NCBI GenBank assembly: GCA_964638715.1
Contig: CAZWZF010000020.1
Coordinates: 1-64,000, forward strand
Direction of reading: 5' to 3'
Length of the DNA stretch: 64,000 bases
Source of the DNA: JBAXQQ01 sp037131695
GTDB lineage: Bacteria > Armatimonadota > Hebobacteria > CAIYQO01
The notes beneath the pieces are model-generated. The model searched no databases. It was not told the origin of the DNA and saw only the letters and a program-made list of their open reading frames with translations. The position numbers and the translations under genes are program-made. Below, piece by piece: positions 44,437 through 54,189 of the stretch (its first letter is position 1; the number at the start of each line of letters is the position of its first letter).

Positions 44437-45900
44437 TTACTTCACATTTGATGCAGATGGTTTGTTATCTGCACGAGCATCAATAAGAATGATATCAGGA
44501 TCATTATCTATTTCAAGTTCACGTAAAATGCTTTTTACACGTTTTTCTTCATCTTCGGTGAAAAATACGATAACTTTTAATGATTTATTTGTTTGATTTG
44601 CAGTTTCATATACTTTAACCTGGTTTTCAAGGTTTTGTTTTAATTTAGAGTTTTTTGCTAGTTTAAACTCAACAAGTGATTTATCACGACTACCACGAGA
44701 GACTTTAAAATCAACTGGTCCACGACCATTATTAACCTCTCTATTGACATCCGATGGAGTCGCATACCATGTTAGTCGATAAAGGATTTGTAAATCTGAC
44801 TCACGATGTATCGGCTCATCTCCTTTATCGAAAAGTCGATAACCATCATTGTGCTCAATAACTTGTTTTAAATAAAAAACTCGTTCTCGTGCTTCATCAA
44901 GAGTATCACCATGAATTTTATAAAAATCGGTATTTGATAAGATTTGTTCAACAAACGTTTTCACCTGTGTAATAAATTGTTGTTCTGTTTCAGCAACATA
45001 TTCATTACTAACATTTGCAGCTTCTTCACCATTATCTTCTTTATTACGAATATAATAATCTATAATAGCAGGAAACCTTTGTATTGTGTTAAACCATGCA
45101 AACTCTTTATCTTTATTTTTTGATTTTTTAGATAATTGAGAGCGAAAATGATAATCAATTTGACCTCGAAGTTGCTCATCTGGAATTGACGGTGGTATCT
45201 CATAATATCCTTTCTGTAATTCACAACGACTAATCCATGTTTCATGTCGAGTCAACATATCTTTTGGTGTCAAGATCACATAGTTTTTCCCATCAATTGT
45301 TGGTAAATAAAAAATATCTGTTTTCCAAATATTTTTATCATAGTCAAATCTTACTTTATCTATACTGAACAATTGACAATATGATTTATCGATAAACTCA
45401 CTGGCAAAATTTTGTGTGTAATTAAGTAAATATTCTTTTATTAAATTAACTGTGAAATCACTGATATTGTCGCGACCAACACCATTATCAATAAGACAAA
45501 GTTTTTCAAGGTGACTACCTTTAGTGATTTGTTCTTGTCCAAATGAAATGAATTCATTGCGGAGATTTTGATATAATGAATATGCAAAATCTTTACCTAA
45601 ACCAGAACCATTGTTTCCTACTGTAGAATATCCAAGCCAATTTTCCTTTACTTCTTTAAATGTAAACCACCGAAATAATAGTCCGTCAGAAATCGAATCA
45701 GAAACAGCTACATCGCGAAGAAATTGGAGATATCGAATTATCCCATCATGTAAATCCTGGTATTCCTGTTTTGAACTGCCAAATAATAAGAATGGGTCAA
45801 TAAATAGCGGTAAATCATTAACCAATGATATATCAAAAGCACCATATTTTTCAAGAATATCTGGATCAACTTCAAAAAAATCTGAAAAGTAAATTAACAT
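44437..45900 (-). CDS. Putative PD-(D/E)XK nuclease-like protein, restriction-island accessory
   Basis: 487 residues, not a known type I subunit. The C-terminal part has GPVDFKVSRGSRDKSLVEFKLAKN (in parts: Asp at ~397, E-x-K at ~409-411), which fits the metal-binding core D...E-x-K of the PD-(D/E)XK nuclease fold, followed by a helix and strand (KVIVFFTEDEE). The N-terminal 380 residues are acidic and helical without recognisable motif. It is the last gene of the rightward-to-left restriction operon and is A/T-rich like its neighbours. Could be a nuclease effector or an associated DNA-binding factor; assignment is inference from the motif. Confidence 0.6.
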   Translation of the reverse strand: MLIYFSDFFEVDPDILEKYGAFDISLVNDLPLFIDPFLLFGSSKQEYQDLHDGIIRYLQFLRDVAVSDSISDGLLFRWFTFKEVKENWLGYSTVGNNGSGLGKDFAYSLYQNLRNEFISFGQEQITKGSHLEKLCLIDNGVGRDNISDFTVNLIKEYLLNYTQNFASEFIDKSYCQLFSIDKVRFDYDKNIWKTDIFYLPTIDGKNYVILTPKDMLTRHETWISRCELQKGYYEIPPSIPDEQLRGQIDYHFRSQLSKKSKNKDKEFAWFNTIQRFPAIIDYYIRNKEDNGEEAANVSNEYVAETEQQFITQVKTFVEQILSNTDFYKIHGDTLDEARERVFYLKQVIEHNDGYRLFDKGDEPIHRESDLQILYRLTWYATPSDVNREVNNGRGPVDFKVSRGSRDKSLVEFKLAKNSKLKQNLENQVKVYETANQTNKSLKVIVFFTEDEEKRVKSILRELEIDNDPDIILIDARADNKPSASNVK

Positions 45901-45958
45901 TATTTCTCCTAATTATGGGAACGATTAGTAAATATTTATTATGATTAATCATCATTTC

Positions 45959-46558
45959 TCACACCTTCATTTTTTGCCATAAATAAACTTCAATATCTTT
46001 AATTGCATTTTTGAACTCTATAGAAAAGGCATCTTCATCTGATATATAAAATAATATATTTGGTGGATTTTCATGAAGTAACTTTAAAATATCATCAGTT
46101 TTCTTTACTGAAAGTATCTTTAGGATTTGTACATACATCTTTTTAAATAACATTTCAAATTTCTCAAATTTATTTATTACTTCATCTCCCCATAATACTT
46201 CAACTTCATTTTTTATCACATCATATTCAGCAACACATTGCATTACTTTATCCCAGCGTAAATTGTATACAGCTTTATAAACTTCAGCATCATTTATTTT
46301 ATTATTATTCTCTATACCATATGTATTCAATGCATTAATTACTTCTACTCCTATTAATGGATGTTGTCTTGTATTATAAATCGCATTTCTCACTTTATAT
46401 ACCGCAGCTAACATTTTAAGTGATAATTCATAAGATTTATTTCCTTTTAATTGTTTTCTCCATGTTTGAAGTCCTAACCAAGCAATAATAACAGCAAATA
46501 ATGGAGCAACAACAGCAATAACATCTCTAATTATCGGCATAATATTATTATATGACAT
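45959..46558 (-). CDS. Single-span membrane protein, restriction-island accessory
   Basis: 199 residues. One N-terminal transmembrane segment (VIAVVAPLFAVIIAWLGL) and a helical cytosolic domain with YKVRNAIYNTRQHP. The start lies 2 bases past the hsdS stop, so it should be translated from the same mRNA. Similar N-terminal TM + helical proteins are seen near restriction and other defence loci, but I do not recognise a named family. May tether or sense at the membrane (inference). Confidence 0.6.
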   Translation of the reverse strand: MSYNNIMPIIRDVIAVVAPLFAVIIAWLGLQTWRKQLKGNKSYELSLKMLAAVYKVRNAIYNTRQHPLIGVEVINALNTYGIENNNKINDAEVYKAVYNLRWDKVMQCVAEYDVIKNEVEVLWGDEVINKFEKFEMLFKKMYVQILKILSVKKTDDILKLLHENPPNILFYISDEDAFSIEFKNAIKDIEVYLWQKMKV

Positions 46559-46560
46559 TT

Positions 46561-47991
46561 TTATTTCCTCTTTTTACCAACCGTTACCACTTTCTTCTCC
46601 GCCTTTATCCTCCCCAACAATACCTTCGCCGGTTCGTCGTTCGGGTCTTGTGGTACCAGTTCACCGCGAAAGGCTTTGGCGAGGATGGATTGCGTGAGTC
46701 GGTCAACATGGGTTTTTGCCTGTTTGTAACGCGCTTCTACCTGGTCGGAAAAGGCGAATAAAGTTGTGACACGACGAACTATTTCTTGTTGTTCTTCAAT
46801 TGGTGGAAGATTAACTTGTAATTCACGAACACGTTGACAATTGAGAGCCTGTGGTCCTGACCCATTACCTTCTTCACGATTCAATTCATAGCGATGTTGG
46901 AACCAATACCAAAGATACTCAGAATTAATAATATCAAATTGTGGAATTATTGCAGCAATATTTTGATTAATTGTCGCATCTATTTTCAAGATAGCAGTTT
47001 GACCACGAGTCTTACCCTCACCAATCATCGCTAATAATACTGTTCCTTTTGGAAGAATGTGAACTGAAGTTTTTTGATATCCAATTTCAGTAATTTGCTC
47101 TCGGGTATTAGTAATTTCATTGTTACGTACTTCACCTGAACTGACCCACGGTATTGAACCACCCCAATATGTTAAATCTTTTCGGGATGGCGTACTACCA
47201 TTACTGACTATTCCTATATGCCCAATATTACAACATAACCATGACATAGGTAATTCTTTTTCTATATAACTATCAATATTAAGTGGATAATTGTTAACAA
47301 ATTCATTAATAACTTTCAGTTCTCGTCCAGATAATGCATCATTTGAAAACCATAATTTGCTTACTTTTAATAAAAGTTCAGAGGCATCCTCTTTTTCCCC
47401 AACTTCTTCTCTCCAATCCTCAGTCAACCTTCCAGAACACGCGGCGACAAGGACGGACTGACGAAAACGTTTCAGGATGGTTGGCACTTTATCTATTTGG
47501 GCGCGACAGGCATCCACCCGCGCAAGTAGTTGCTCAAGTTTTGCGACTATTCTGTGTTGTTCTGGAAGAGGAGCTAAAGGAACATCAAGATTCCAAAACA
47601 ATTCTGGATCAACATGTGGTATACCTGTACCCCGAGTATTTGAATTGATAGTATCAAATTGTGATGTCAAGAAAAATCGTAAATAATCAGTATCAACTTC
47701 CTTTGGTGTCAATGCCATTATTGTAGACCCTATTGCACCCACTTGTCCTTTCCCGATCCAACCACTTCTTGCACCGTCCCAAACAACATAAATATCATTC
47801 TCATCAGTTAATCGTGATGATGATATCTCTGCATATTGCCTTGCAACACCTTTCTCAATAGCAAATATGTCAAGATAAGGAACGAAACCTTCTACAATCG
47901 TATCACGTTGTTGTTTAGGTTTTTTACCTTTCTTTTTTATGACAATTTCATCAAGACGAGTGGAAACCCACCCCTTCGGCAATTCACTCAT
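46561..47991 (-). CDS. hsdS: Type I restriction-modification specificity subunit
   Basis: 476 residues from the ATG at 47991, which overlaps the hsdM stop by 8 bases; a longer frame to 48126 reads through hsdM coding and is rejected. Two target-recognition domains are visible, each starting LPKGW/LPMSW and ending in the conserved helix segments PLPEQHRIVAKLEQLLARVD and PPIEEQQEIVRRVTTLFAF. HsdS sets the bipartite recognition sequence of the complex and binds two HsdM. The two TRDs differ fully in sequence, as expected. Confidence 0.95.
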   Translation of the reverse strand: MSELPKGWVSTRLDEIVIKKKGKKPKQQRDTIVEGFVPYLDIFAIEKGVARQYAEISSSRLTDENDIYVVWDGARSGWIGKGQVGAIGSTIMALTPKEVDTDYLRFFLTSQFDTINSNTRGTGIPHVDPELFWNLDVPLAPLPEQHRIVAKLEQLLARVDACRAQIDKVPTILKRFRQSVLVAACSGRLTEDWREEVGEKEDASELLLKVSKLWFSNDALSGRELKVINEFVNNYPLNIDSYIEKELPMSWLCCNIGHIGIVSNGSTPSRKDLTYWGGSIPWVSSGEVRNNEITNTREQITEIGYQKTSVHILPKGTVLLAMIGEGKTRGQTAILKIDATINQNIAAIIPQFDIINSEYLWYWFQHRYELNREEGNGSGPQALNCQRVRELQVNLPPIEEQQEIVRRVTTLFAFSDQVEARYKQAKTHVDRLTQSILAKAFRGELVPQDPNDEPAKVLLGRIKAEKKVVTVGKKRK

Positions 47992-49402
47992 CAAAACTTC
48001 CCCCGTTGGAGTCGATAAGCAGCAATATCTCCTGCAAATCAATAACGGCGGCTTCCAATGCGGTGATGGCTTCGGCAGCCAGGTCTTGCGGTTCCGGCAA
48101 GGTGTCGGGGTCGTCGAGGGAGTCATCTTTCAGCCAGGTTATATCGAGTTTGTAATCCCGCGCCTTGATGTCGCTGATATGGAAACGGCGAAAACGGCAT
48201 TCCTCGCCAAGGTCGGATCGCGGACTGGTACCGTTGGGGTTTGCGCCGTAAACAGCCTCGAAATCGTCAAAATGCGCGGCAATTAACGGACGGTCTTTCT
48301 TGGTAATTCCAGGCACATTGCTGCGGGCATCGTAAATCCAGGTGTATTCGGTAGGCATCCCCTTTTGAAAGAAGATAACATTTGCCTTTACCCCCTGGCT
48401 GTATGGGGTAAAGGTGCCGCGCGGCAGCCGCAATACCGTATGCAGGTTGCAGTCCTGCATCAGCAATTCAAATACTTCACCCGCCTTGCCTTCAAACAGG
48501 CAGTTGTCCGGCAGCACCATTGCCGCCCGCCCGCCAGGTTTAAGGGTAGTCACAACATGCTGGATAAAGTTCAACTGTTTATTGCTTGTCTCAATTGTAA
48601 AATCATCCCGCGCCGGCGCCTGATTCGCTCCCTTGGTACCAAAAGGCGGGTTGGTGAGAATGCAATCAAAACGTTCTGGGCCAGCCGGTTCGTAAATGGT
48701 ATCGCCGAGTTTTATATGCGGTTCCACGCCATGCAGGTAAAGATTCATCAACGCCAGCCGCCGGGGACGATGCACCAAATCCTGACCATAATAGGTTTCA
48801 AACTTTATATGACCGGCAATCTTTCTGTCCATTACTCCGCCGGTAATTTCTTTCAACCATTCATAAGCACAAACCAGAAAACCGCCGGTACCGCACGCCG
48901 GGTCGCAAATGGTGAAGCCGGGTGATACGCGCGGGTCGGGCTTCATTACTCGTACAATAGACTGAATCAATACCCGCGGGGTGAAATATTGCCCTGCTCC
49001 CTTTTTCCCCTCGCTGGCTGCCCTCTCCAGCAATCCCTCAAACGCCTGCCCCTTCACGTCAACATCCATGGCCGACCATTCTTCCTCGTCTATCATGGCT
49101 ATAACGCGTTTCAGGTTAACCGGGTTGTTAAACCGCGGCATAGACTGGGCAAATATATCGCCAAGTATCCCCGGTTCATCGCGCAATACCCGCAATGAAT
49201 CGCCAAAATGGTCCATCAACTCCTGTCCCGACTTGCCGCAAAGCGTCTCCCAGTCATACCCGTCAGGAAGTTCCACATTACGTTCATGCGCCATCTTTAA
49301 AAACAGCAGGTAAGTAAGCTGCTCAATATAATCGCCATAATCAATGCCATCATGCCGCAGCGTATGGCAAAATCCCCAAAGTTTATTTACAATGTCAGAC
49401 AT
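47984..49402 (-). CDS. hsdM: Type I restriction-modification DNA methyltransferase subunit
   Basis: 472 residues. HsdM N-terminal helical domain (WGFCHTLRHDGIDYGDYIEQLTYLLFLKM in outline), SAM motif DPACGTGGF (~residue 167) and catalytic NPPFG (~250), typical of N6-adenine methyltransferases. It methylates the host recognition site with HsdS. Codon and base composition are close to the genome norm here, unlike the A/T-rich accessory genes around it. Confidence 0.96.
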   Translation of the reverse strand: MSDIVNKLWGFCHTLRHDGIDYGDYIEQLTYLLFLKMAHERNVELPDGYDWETLCGKSGQELMDHFGDSLRVLRDEPGILGDIFAQSMPRFNNPVNLKRVIAMIDEEEWSAMDVDVKGQAFEGLLERAASEGKKGAGQYFTPRVLIQSIVRVMKPDPRVSPGFTICDPACGTGGFLVCAYEWLKEITGGVMDRKIAGHIKFETYYGQDLVHRPRRLALMNLYLHGVEPHIKLGDTIYEPAGPERFDCILTNPPFGTKGANQAPARDDFTIETSNKQLNFIQHVVTTLKPGGRAAMVLPDNCLFEGKAGEVFELLMQDCNLHTVLRLPRGTFTPYSQGVKANVIFFQKGMPTEYTWIYDARSNVPGITKKDRPLIAAHFDDFEAVYGANPNGTSPRSDLGEECRFRRFHISDIKARDYKLDITWLKDDSLDDPDTLPEPQDLAAEAITALEAAVIDLQEILLLIDSNGGSFDE

Positions 49403-49520
49403 ATAATGTTTTCCTATATATTTGCGAATGATAACAACAACAATTCAATATTCCCCATGGAATTAATGTTAATTTAAAAAATTACAATAAAACTATTGAT
49501 TTTAATATTTATAAATAATA

Positions 49521-50039
49521 TCAAACCTGACCAGTAATTTTTATAAACGTATTAAATAGTGCTATTTTTGTTTTATTTTTTGTATCATATGTACAACTGC
49601 TAAACACTGTATCTCCTAATGACTTCATGCCATATTTAGGATAAGCAATGCTAAAACTCCATCTGCTGTTTTTTGGAAATACAGTTAGTGTGTAATCATC
49701 TATAACTAAATAATCATTCCCTTTAGCAGACATTTTCCAAACACGATTTAGCCACCGTTTACGTCTATTGGCAATATTTCTAAGTGCTCTTTCCCTATTT
49801 TCTGCATCAACATAATCATCAGACATTTTTTGAGCGCATACACTACCTACTCCTATCACATCAGGATAATCTTCATGTTTCATGTAATGAATATATCTTA
49901 GACCCTCATTTTCACACATCTCGCAAAATTGATAAGGAATAGCTTCTCCTTCTTCTAAATTTTCTCCAAGATCATGAACATCAACACACTCCCAACCCTT
50001 ATGAGGTATATTAGGTTTATCCCATAATCCACTCATCAT
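49521..50039 (-). CDS. Accessory protein between hsdR and hsdM, Cys-containing
   Basis: 172 residues. A Cys pattern CEMCENEGLRYIHYMKHEDYP ... VGSVCAQKM resembles a small zinc-binding domain (C-x2-C ... C), and the rest is charged. It is A/T-rich compared with hsdM/hsdR and lies 18 bp after the hsdR stop on the same strand, so it interrupts an otherwise standard hsdR-hsdM-hsdS order. Function unknown; possibly a regulator or additional effector of the type I system. Initiation at 50039 or at the next codon (50036). Confidence 0.6.
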   Translation of the reverse strand: MMSGLWDKPNIPHKGWECVDVHDLGENLEEGEAIPYQFCEMCENEGLRYIHYMKHEDYPDVIGVGSVCAQKMSDDYVDAENRERALRNIANRRKRWLNRVWKMSAKGNDYLVIDDYTLTVFPKNSRWSFSIAYPKYGMKSLGDTVFSSCTYDTKNKTKIALFNTFIKITGQV

Positions 50040-50057
50040 TTACCTCCATTATTCTTT

Positions 50058-52751
50058 TCATACCGCCACAGCCTCATTAAGCTCTTCAATTAACCATTGC
50101 AGAACATCCGGCTGAAATACCCGTTGTGCCCGACCCAGCCCGCCGTGCTGCTCGAATACCGGAATAAGGTTAAGGTCATTTATATCTATGGTGAGATTTT
50201 CTACCAGGTGCTCGCGAATGTAACCAAGCCATGCCTGCTGTTCACTGGAGAAAGTTTTGCCTGTTGTCACCTGCTGCATAGCTTTATCAACGCGCTGTTC
50301 GGCGGTTAACAGCGGTTCTTCTTCGCGGGCGGCGTGTTTTACCATTGATATTATATCTGCCAGCGCGATATGATACACTTCGCTGTGCGCGTCGCGCAAT
50401 GCCGATTCCGGGAATCCCTGCATACCTAATTTTATTCTCAAATCATCCAGCACTTCCGGCCGCCAACCGGCAGGACGTTTTAATAGAACCTGCAACCCGT
50501 CTATTTCATCGCGTTTTTCATTCACAAAACGGCTGAATGCAGTCAGGTAATCCTCGGGTTTAAGGGTGTTATCGCCAACGCGGAAAATGCGCTCTGACAC
50601 GACGTTATCCTGTATATCGTTGGCAATCCAAAATGACCGTGGCGCGCGTTCGTAATTCACCAATAATTTCTGAAAATCAGAATTTCGCAGAAGATTCATT
50701 GTATCAATAAAGTTTCTATCCAGTCTTCCCGGCAATTCATTGGCAAATAGTTCCATATTGCCGTCGGATATTCCCCACTGCGCAAATGCGATACGGGCAT
50801 TCCCGCTCATATCGCGGCTAATCCGGCGTAAGCGTTTTTGCAATACCCGGATATGATATTCGCGCTCAACATTCTGGTAAATATTCTCAATTACCTGAAC
50901 AATACCAAGCGGGTCTTTAGGCGGCAGCGTAATTTGAAAATCGGTGGCATTACGGAAATATTCAATGAGAGTACCATCAAAACAATCAAAAACGGTAAAG
51001 TTTGTCTTGTTAATATCAGTACAAAGCCGCGTACCACGACCAAGCATCTGTGTCCAAAGAATGCGCGACTTAACCGGACGCAGGAAAACGATAAACTCCA
51101 ATGCCGGAATATCAACACCGGTGGAAAGCATATCAACGGTGACAACAATTTTTGGATTAGGTCGGTTGCGAAATTCGCGAATACGCTGCAAAGGACGGTC
51201 AACAGTGGGACTGCCGGTGATTTTCTGTACAAATTCATCACCGCGCTTGAAAATATCGCGGCACTGCTGCACCAATTGGTCGGCATGCGAGGTATGCGGC
51301 AAATCGTTAGCCGCAAAAATCAGCATTTTGGGAAAACGCCCGGTTTCTTCCTCATGCCTCAGCGCATAACCAGCGATTTCCTGCATAATGCGCCGATTGC
51401 TGTCAGGTGCGGTAATGCGTGATTCGATATCAGAGGTATCAAATTGCCGTTCATCTTCCAACCTGTCCTGAAACAAAGTGCCGGTTTCAGGATTAACAAC
51501 CCCAACATTATCACCCTCGCGCAGAAAAACACCGTTCATGCGGACATCAGAATGTATGCGCACAGCATCATAATCAACAAGATAACCATCTGCTATCGCT
51601 TCTTCAGTGGTATAGCGGTAAACAGGTTCGCCAAACAGGTTTACCGTATGACTTGCCGGTGTCGCGGTAAGCCCAATCTTCAGCGCGTCAAAATGATCCA
51701 TCACCTGCCGCCATATACCGAGTTCCTGCGAGGTATAACCACGGTGACACTCATCAGCAATTATCACATCAAATGCAGATATTGGAATATCAAGAATATT
51801 TGCGTCTTCTTCTAAATCCGGGTCATTGGCATTTTGAGCGAATGAGTATTGAGGGCCATAAAGATTAATCGCCATCCGCTGAATAGTTGAAACGTATACG
51901 AAGGTTTGAGATTCTTTAGGCGAAGTCAGATAACTACCGGGCAAAACTTTCGGGTCGAAGGTTTGATTATCAGAATCTTCCAAATCTTCACGGCGAAATT
52001 GCTGATGAAAAACTTCGTATTCCTGATTGAACTTATTGCCATGTTGAGTTTGAAAAGAAGCAAATGCCATGACAGCCTGTGCCGCCAATGCGCGACGGTC
52101 TACCAGGAAAAGGATTCTCTTTGCAACTGTGGATTTCAACAAACGATATATCTGTGCAACCGTGGTGAATGTTTTCCCGGTACCGGTCGCCATAGCAACA
52201 AGAAAAGAACGCTGGCCACGGGTAATGCCATCTTCAACAGCTTCAATTGCTTCACGCTGATAATTTCGTATGCCTTGAATATTAACAGGATTATTGGCGA
52301 ACCAATCATTTCGCGTTGAATGTGAAAACATCTCTTCGAGTGCGTGAATATTGTGATAATTTGCTAATCGCCGCGACATGGCACGGTCGTCGCGTATATC
52401 AATAAACCAGATAGTTTCGCCATTGGTAGAGTAGAGGAAGGGAACGCCGTATTCACCCCATTTTCCTGCGTTGTTATGAATACCGCGGGAATAACGTTTT
52501 GCCTGTTCGAGAACATTATAAGGGTCTAATGCAACCTTTTTTGCTTCTATAATCCCAAGAATTTTGCCATTTACAAAAAGTGCATAATCAGCCGGTCCGC
52601 TATCTGTCGGATATTCTTCAACAGCAACACCATGAAGACACGAACAATCCAGACCATCCTGATACCGGATGATCTTCCATGGTGGGGTCATAGATTTCAA
52701 GCGGGCATCTATTCGCTTTTTTCTGGTTAGTTTCTCCGACTCATCAAACAT
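50058..52751 (-). CDS. hsdR: Type I restriction enzyme, motor/endonuclease subunit
   Basis: 897 residues. N-terminal PD-(D/E)XK nuclease core with D55, E69-x-K71 (in IIEAKK), then superfamily 2 translocase motifs: Walker A MATGTGKTF (~188), DECHRG (~332), LTATP, and motif VI RGTRLC; EcoEI-type C-terminal domain. It translocates DNA and cuts away from the site when hemimethylated or methylated status is absent. First gene of the operon, starting 148 bp inside the right boundary repeat. Confidence 0.95.
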   Translation of the reverse strand: MFDESEKLTRKKRIDARLKSMTPPWKIIRYQDGLDCSCLHGVAVEEYPTDSGPADYALFVNGKILGIIEAKKVALDPYNVLEQAKRYSRGIHNNAGKWGEYGVPFLYSTNGETIWFIDIRDDRAMSRRLANYHNIHALEEMFSHSTRNDWFANNPVNIQGIRNYQREAIEAVEDGITRGQRSFLVAMATGTGKTFTTVAQIYRLLKSTVAKRILFLVDRRALAAQAVMAFASFQTQHGNKFNQEYEVFHQQFRREDLEDSDNQTFDPKVLPGSYLTSPKESQTFVYVSTIQRMAINLYGPQYSFAQNANDPDLEEDANILDIPISAFDVIIADECHRGYTSQELGIWRQVMDHFDALKIGLTATPASHTVNLFGEPVYRYTTEEAIADGYLVDYDAVRIHSDVRMNGVFLREGDNVGVVNPETGTLFQDRLEDERQFDTSDIESRITAPDSNRRIMQEIAGYALRHEEETGRFPKMLIFAANDLPHTSHADQLVQQCRDIFKRGDEFVQKITGSPTVDRPLQRIREFRNRPNPKIVVTVDMLSTGVDIPALEFIVFLRPVKSRILWTQMLGRGTRLCTDINKTNFTVFDCFDGTLIEYFRNATDFQITLPPKDPLGIVQVIENIYQNVEREYHIRVLQKRLRRISRDMSGNARIAFAQWGISDGNMELFANELPGRLDRNFIDTMNLLRNSDFQKLLVNYERAPRSFWIANDIQDNVVSERIFRVGDNTLKPEDYLTAFSRFVNEKRDEIDGLQVLLKRPAGWRPEVLDDLRIKLGMQGFPESALRDAHSEVYHIALADIISMVKHAAREEEPLLTAEQRVDKAMQQVTTGKTFSSEQQAWLGYIREHLVENLTIDINDLNLIPVFEQHGGLGRAQRVFQPDVLQWLIEELNEAVAV

Positions 52752-53025
52752 ATATCATCCTGCTGCAACATTCAATTGCTAAAATTATTATTCAACGCAA
52801 CTATATTAGTATCCTTTTATTACAGATAGGAATTGTGCTCTTACAGAGCGTATTCTTTGTGATGGTACCAAATCCCAGCGGCGTTGCCGTGGGCTATGGA
52901 ATTGATTTTGTTATCACTTTTGTTGGTAAAATGATAAATTTATTATAATCCGCCGGGCTCTCGCCCAGTTCCAAACGGAGACTGACTGTTGATAAGCTAT
53001 TTTATAAATTCGGGTACTTTCACCC
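52752..53025. repeat. Right boundary of the restriction island and gap before patB
   Basis: 52829-52899 is the reverse copy of the 44366-44433 repeat (family G). The hsdR promoter should lie between 52752 and 52829, an A/T-rich stretch. No gene seen; the rest (52900-53025) has no evident feature. Confidence 0.75.
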
Positions 53026-54168
53026 TTACACCAACACCTTCCCAATCCTACCCAAACAATCCGACAGCACTGCGTGGCTGGTGGCGTAGTTCATGCGCAG
53101 GAAGCCTTCTCCTGTTTTGCCGAATACGGTGCCGGAGGTGAGGCGAACGTGGGCATCGCGAAGGAGTGTGGCGGATAGTTCTTCGCTGGTTTTACCGAGT
53201 TGGCGGCAATCGAGCCAGGCGAGGTAGGAGCCTTCCGGTTCTATCAGGTTGATGCCGTCTTTATCCGCAAAGAAATCTCGCATTATTGTTCGGCTGGTAT
53301 CGAGATATTTCAGCAGATTTTCGAGCCAGTCGTCGCAATTGGTGTATGCCTGCTCCAGTGCGATGTTGGCGAACAGGTTCTGGTGGGTGTTGCCGGCGCC
53401 GGTGTTCTCGCGGCGTATCTTTTCGCGAAAAACGGGATTCTGGATTATTTCATAAGATATATTCAAACCGGCAATATTGAATGTTTTGCTGGGAGAAAAA
53501 CAGGTGATGCTGTTTTGCGCAAAATCATCATTTAGCGATGCAAACGGGGTATATGGATGGTTCCAGGTAAAGTCGGCATGAATGTCGTCGGAGATTACGA
53601 TGACGCCATTTTCCAGGCAGATATTCCCTAATTGGATGAGTTCATCAGCAGTCCACACCCGACCTACCGGATTGTGGGGGTTGCAGAGAATGAGCAGTTT
53701 CGCGTCCTTTGCCTGTTGTGCCAGCGAGTCAAAATCCATGCTGTATTTGCCATCTGCCAGCAACAGAGTATTTTCCACCACCACCCGCTGGTTATCCTCT
53801 ACCACAGTGAAAAATGGACGATAAACCGGGGGTTGGATGATAACCTTGTCACCCGGTTGCGACAACGCGCGAATGATAGTGCAGAGAGAGGTAACAACTC
53901 CCTGATTCATCGATATCATGCTTTTATTTATTTTCAAACCGTATTGCCTTGCTGTCCAGGCGGCAATGGTATCGAGAAAAGTATCTGAATGACCGGTGTA
54001 ACCGTAAATGTCGTGGGCAATCCGCGCCGCCAGTGCCGATGATATAGCAGGCGCAACCGAATATTCCATATCCGCAAGGCACATGGCAACGGCATCGTCA
54101 GACGACAATCCCTTCCATTTGATGCTATTGGTATTTCTGCGATTTAAAATAGTGTCAAAATCATTCAT
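53026..54168 (-). CDS. patB: PatB/MalY-type aminotransferase (C-S lyase-like)
   Basis: 380 residues from the ATG at 54168 behind AAAGGAT; an upstream TTG adds seven residues. PLP-dependent aminotransferase class I/II fold of the MalY/PatB branch: NTNSIKWKG start (conserved RxxTxSxKWD-like), CNPHNPVGRVW, the SDDIHADF region and the PLP lysine in FSPSKTFN. Such enzymes cleave cystathionine or cysteine conjugates (cystathionine beta-lyase) and can act as regulators. Stands alone, leftward. Confidence 0.88.
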   Translation of the reverse strand: MNDFDTILNRRNTNSIKWKGLSSDDAVAMCLADMEYSVAPAISSALAARIAHDIYGYTGHSDTFLDTIAAWTARQYGLKINKSMISMNQGVVTSLCTIIRALSQPGDKVIIQPPVYRPFFTVVEDNQRVVVENTLLLADGKYSMDFDSLAQQAKDAKLLILCNPHNPVGRVWTADELIQLGNICLENGVIVISDDIHADFTWNHPYTPFASLNDDFAQNSITCFSPSKTFNIAGLNISYEIIQNPVFREKIRRENTGAGNTHQNLFANIALEQAYTNCDDWLENLLKYLDTSRTIMRDFFADKDGINLIEPEGSYLAWLDCRQLGKTSEELSATLLRDAHVRLTSGTVFGKTGEGFLRMNYATSHAVLSDCLGRIGKVLV

Positions 54169-54189
54169 AAGAGATATCCTTTCCGCCAA

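Noticed and set aside
46561..48126. HsdS with 45 extra N-terminal residues
   Set aside because: The extension is hsdM coding read in another frame; the ATG at 47991 gives the standard HsdS start.
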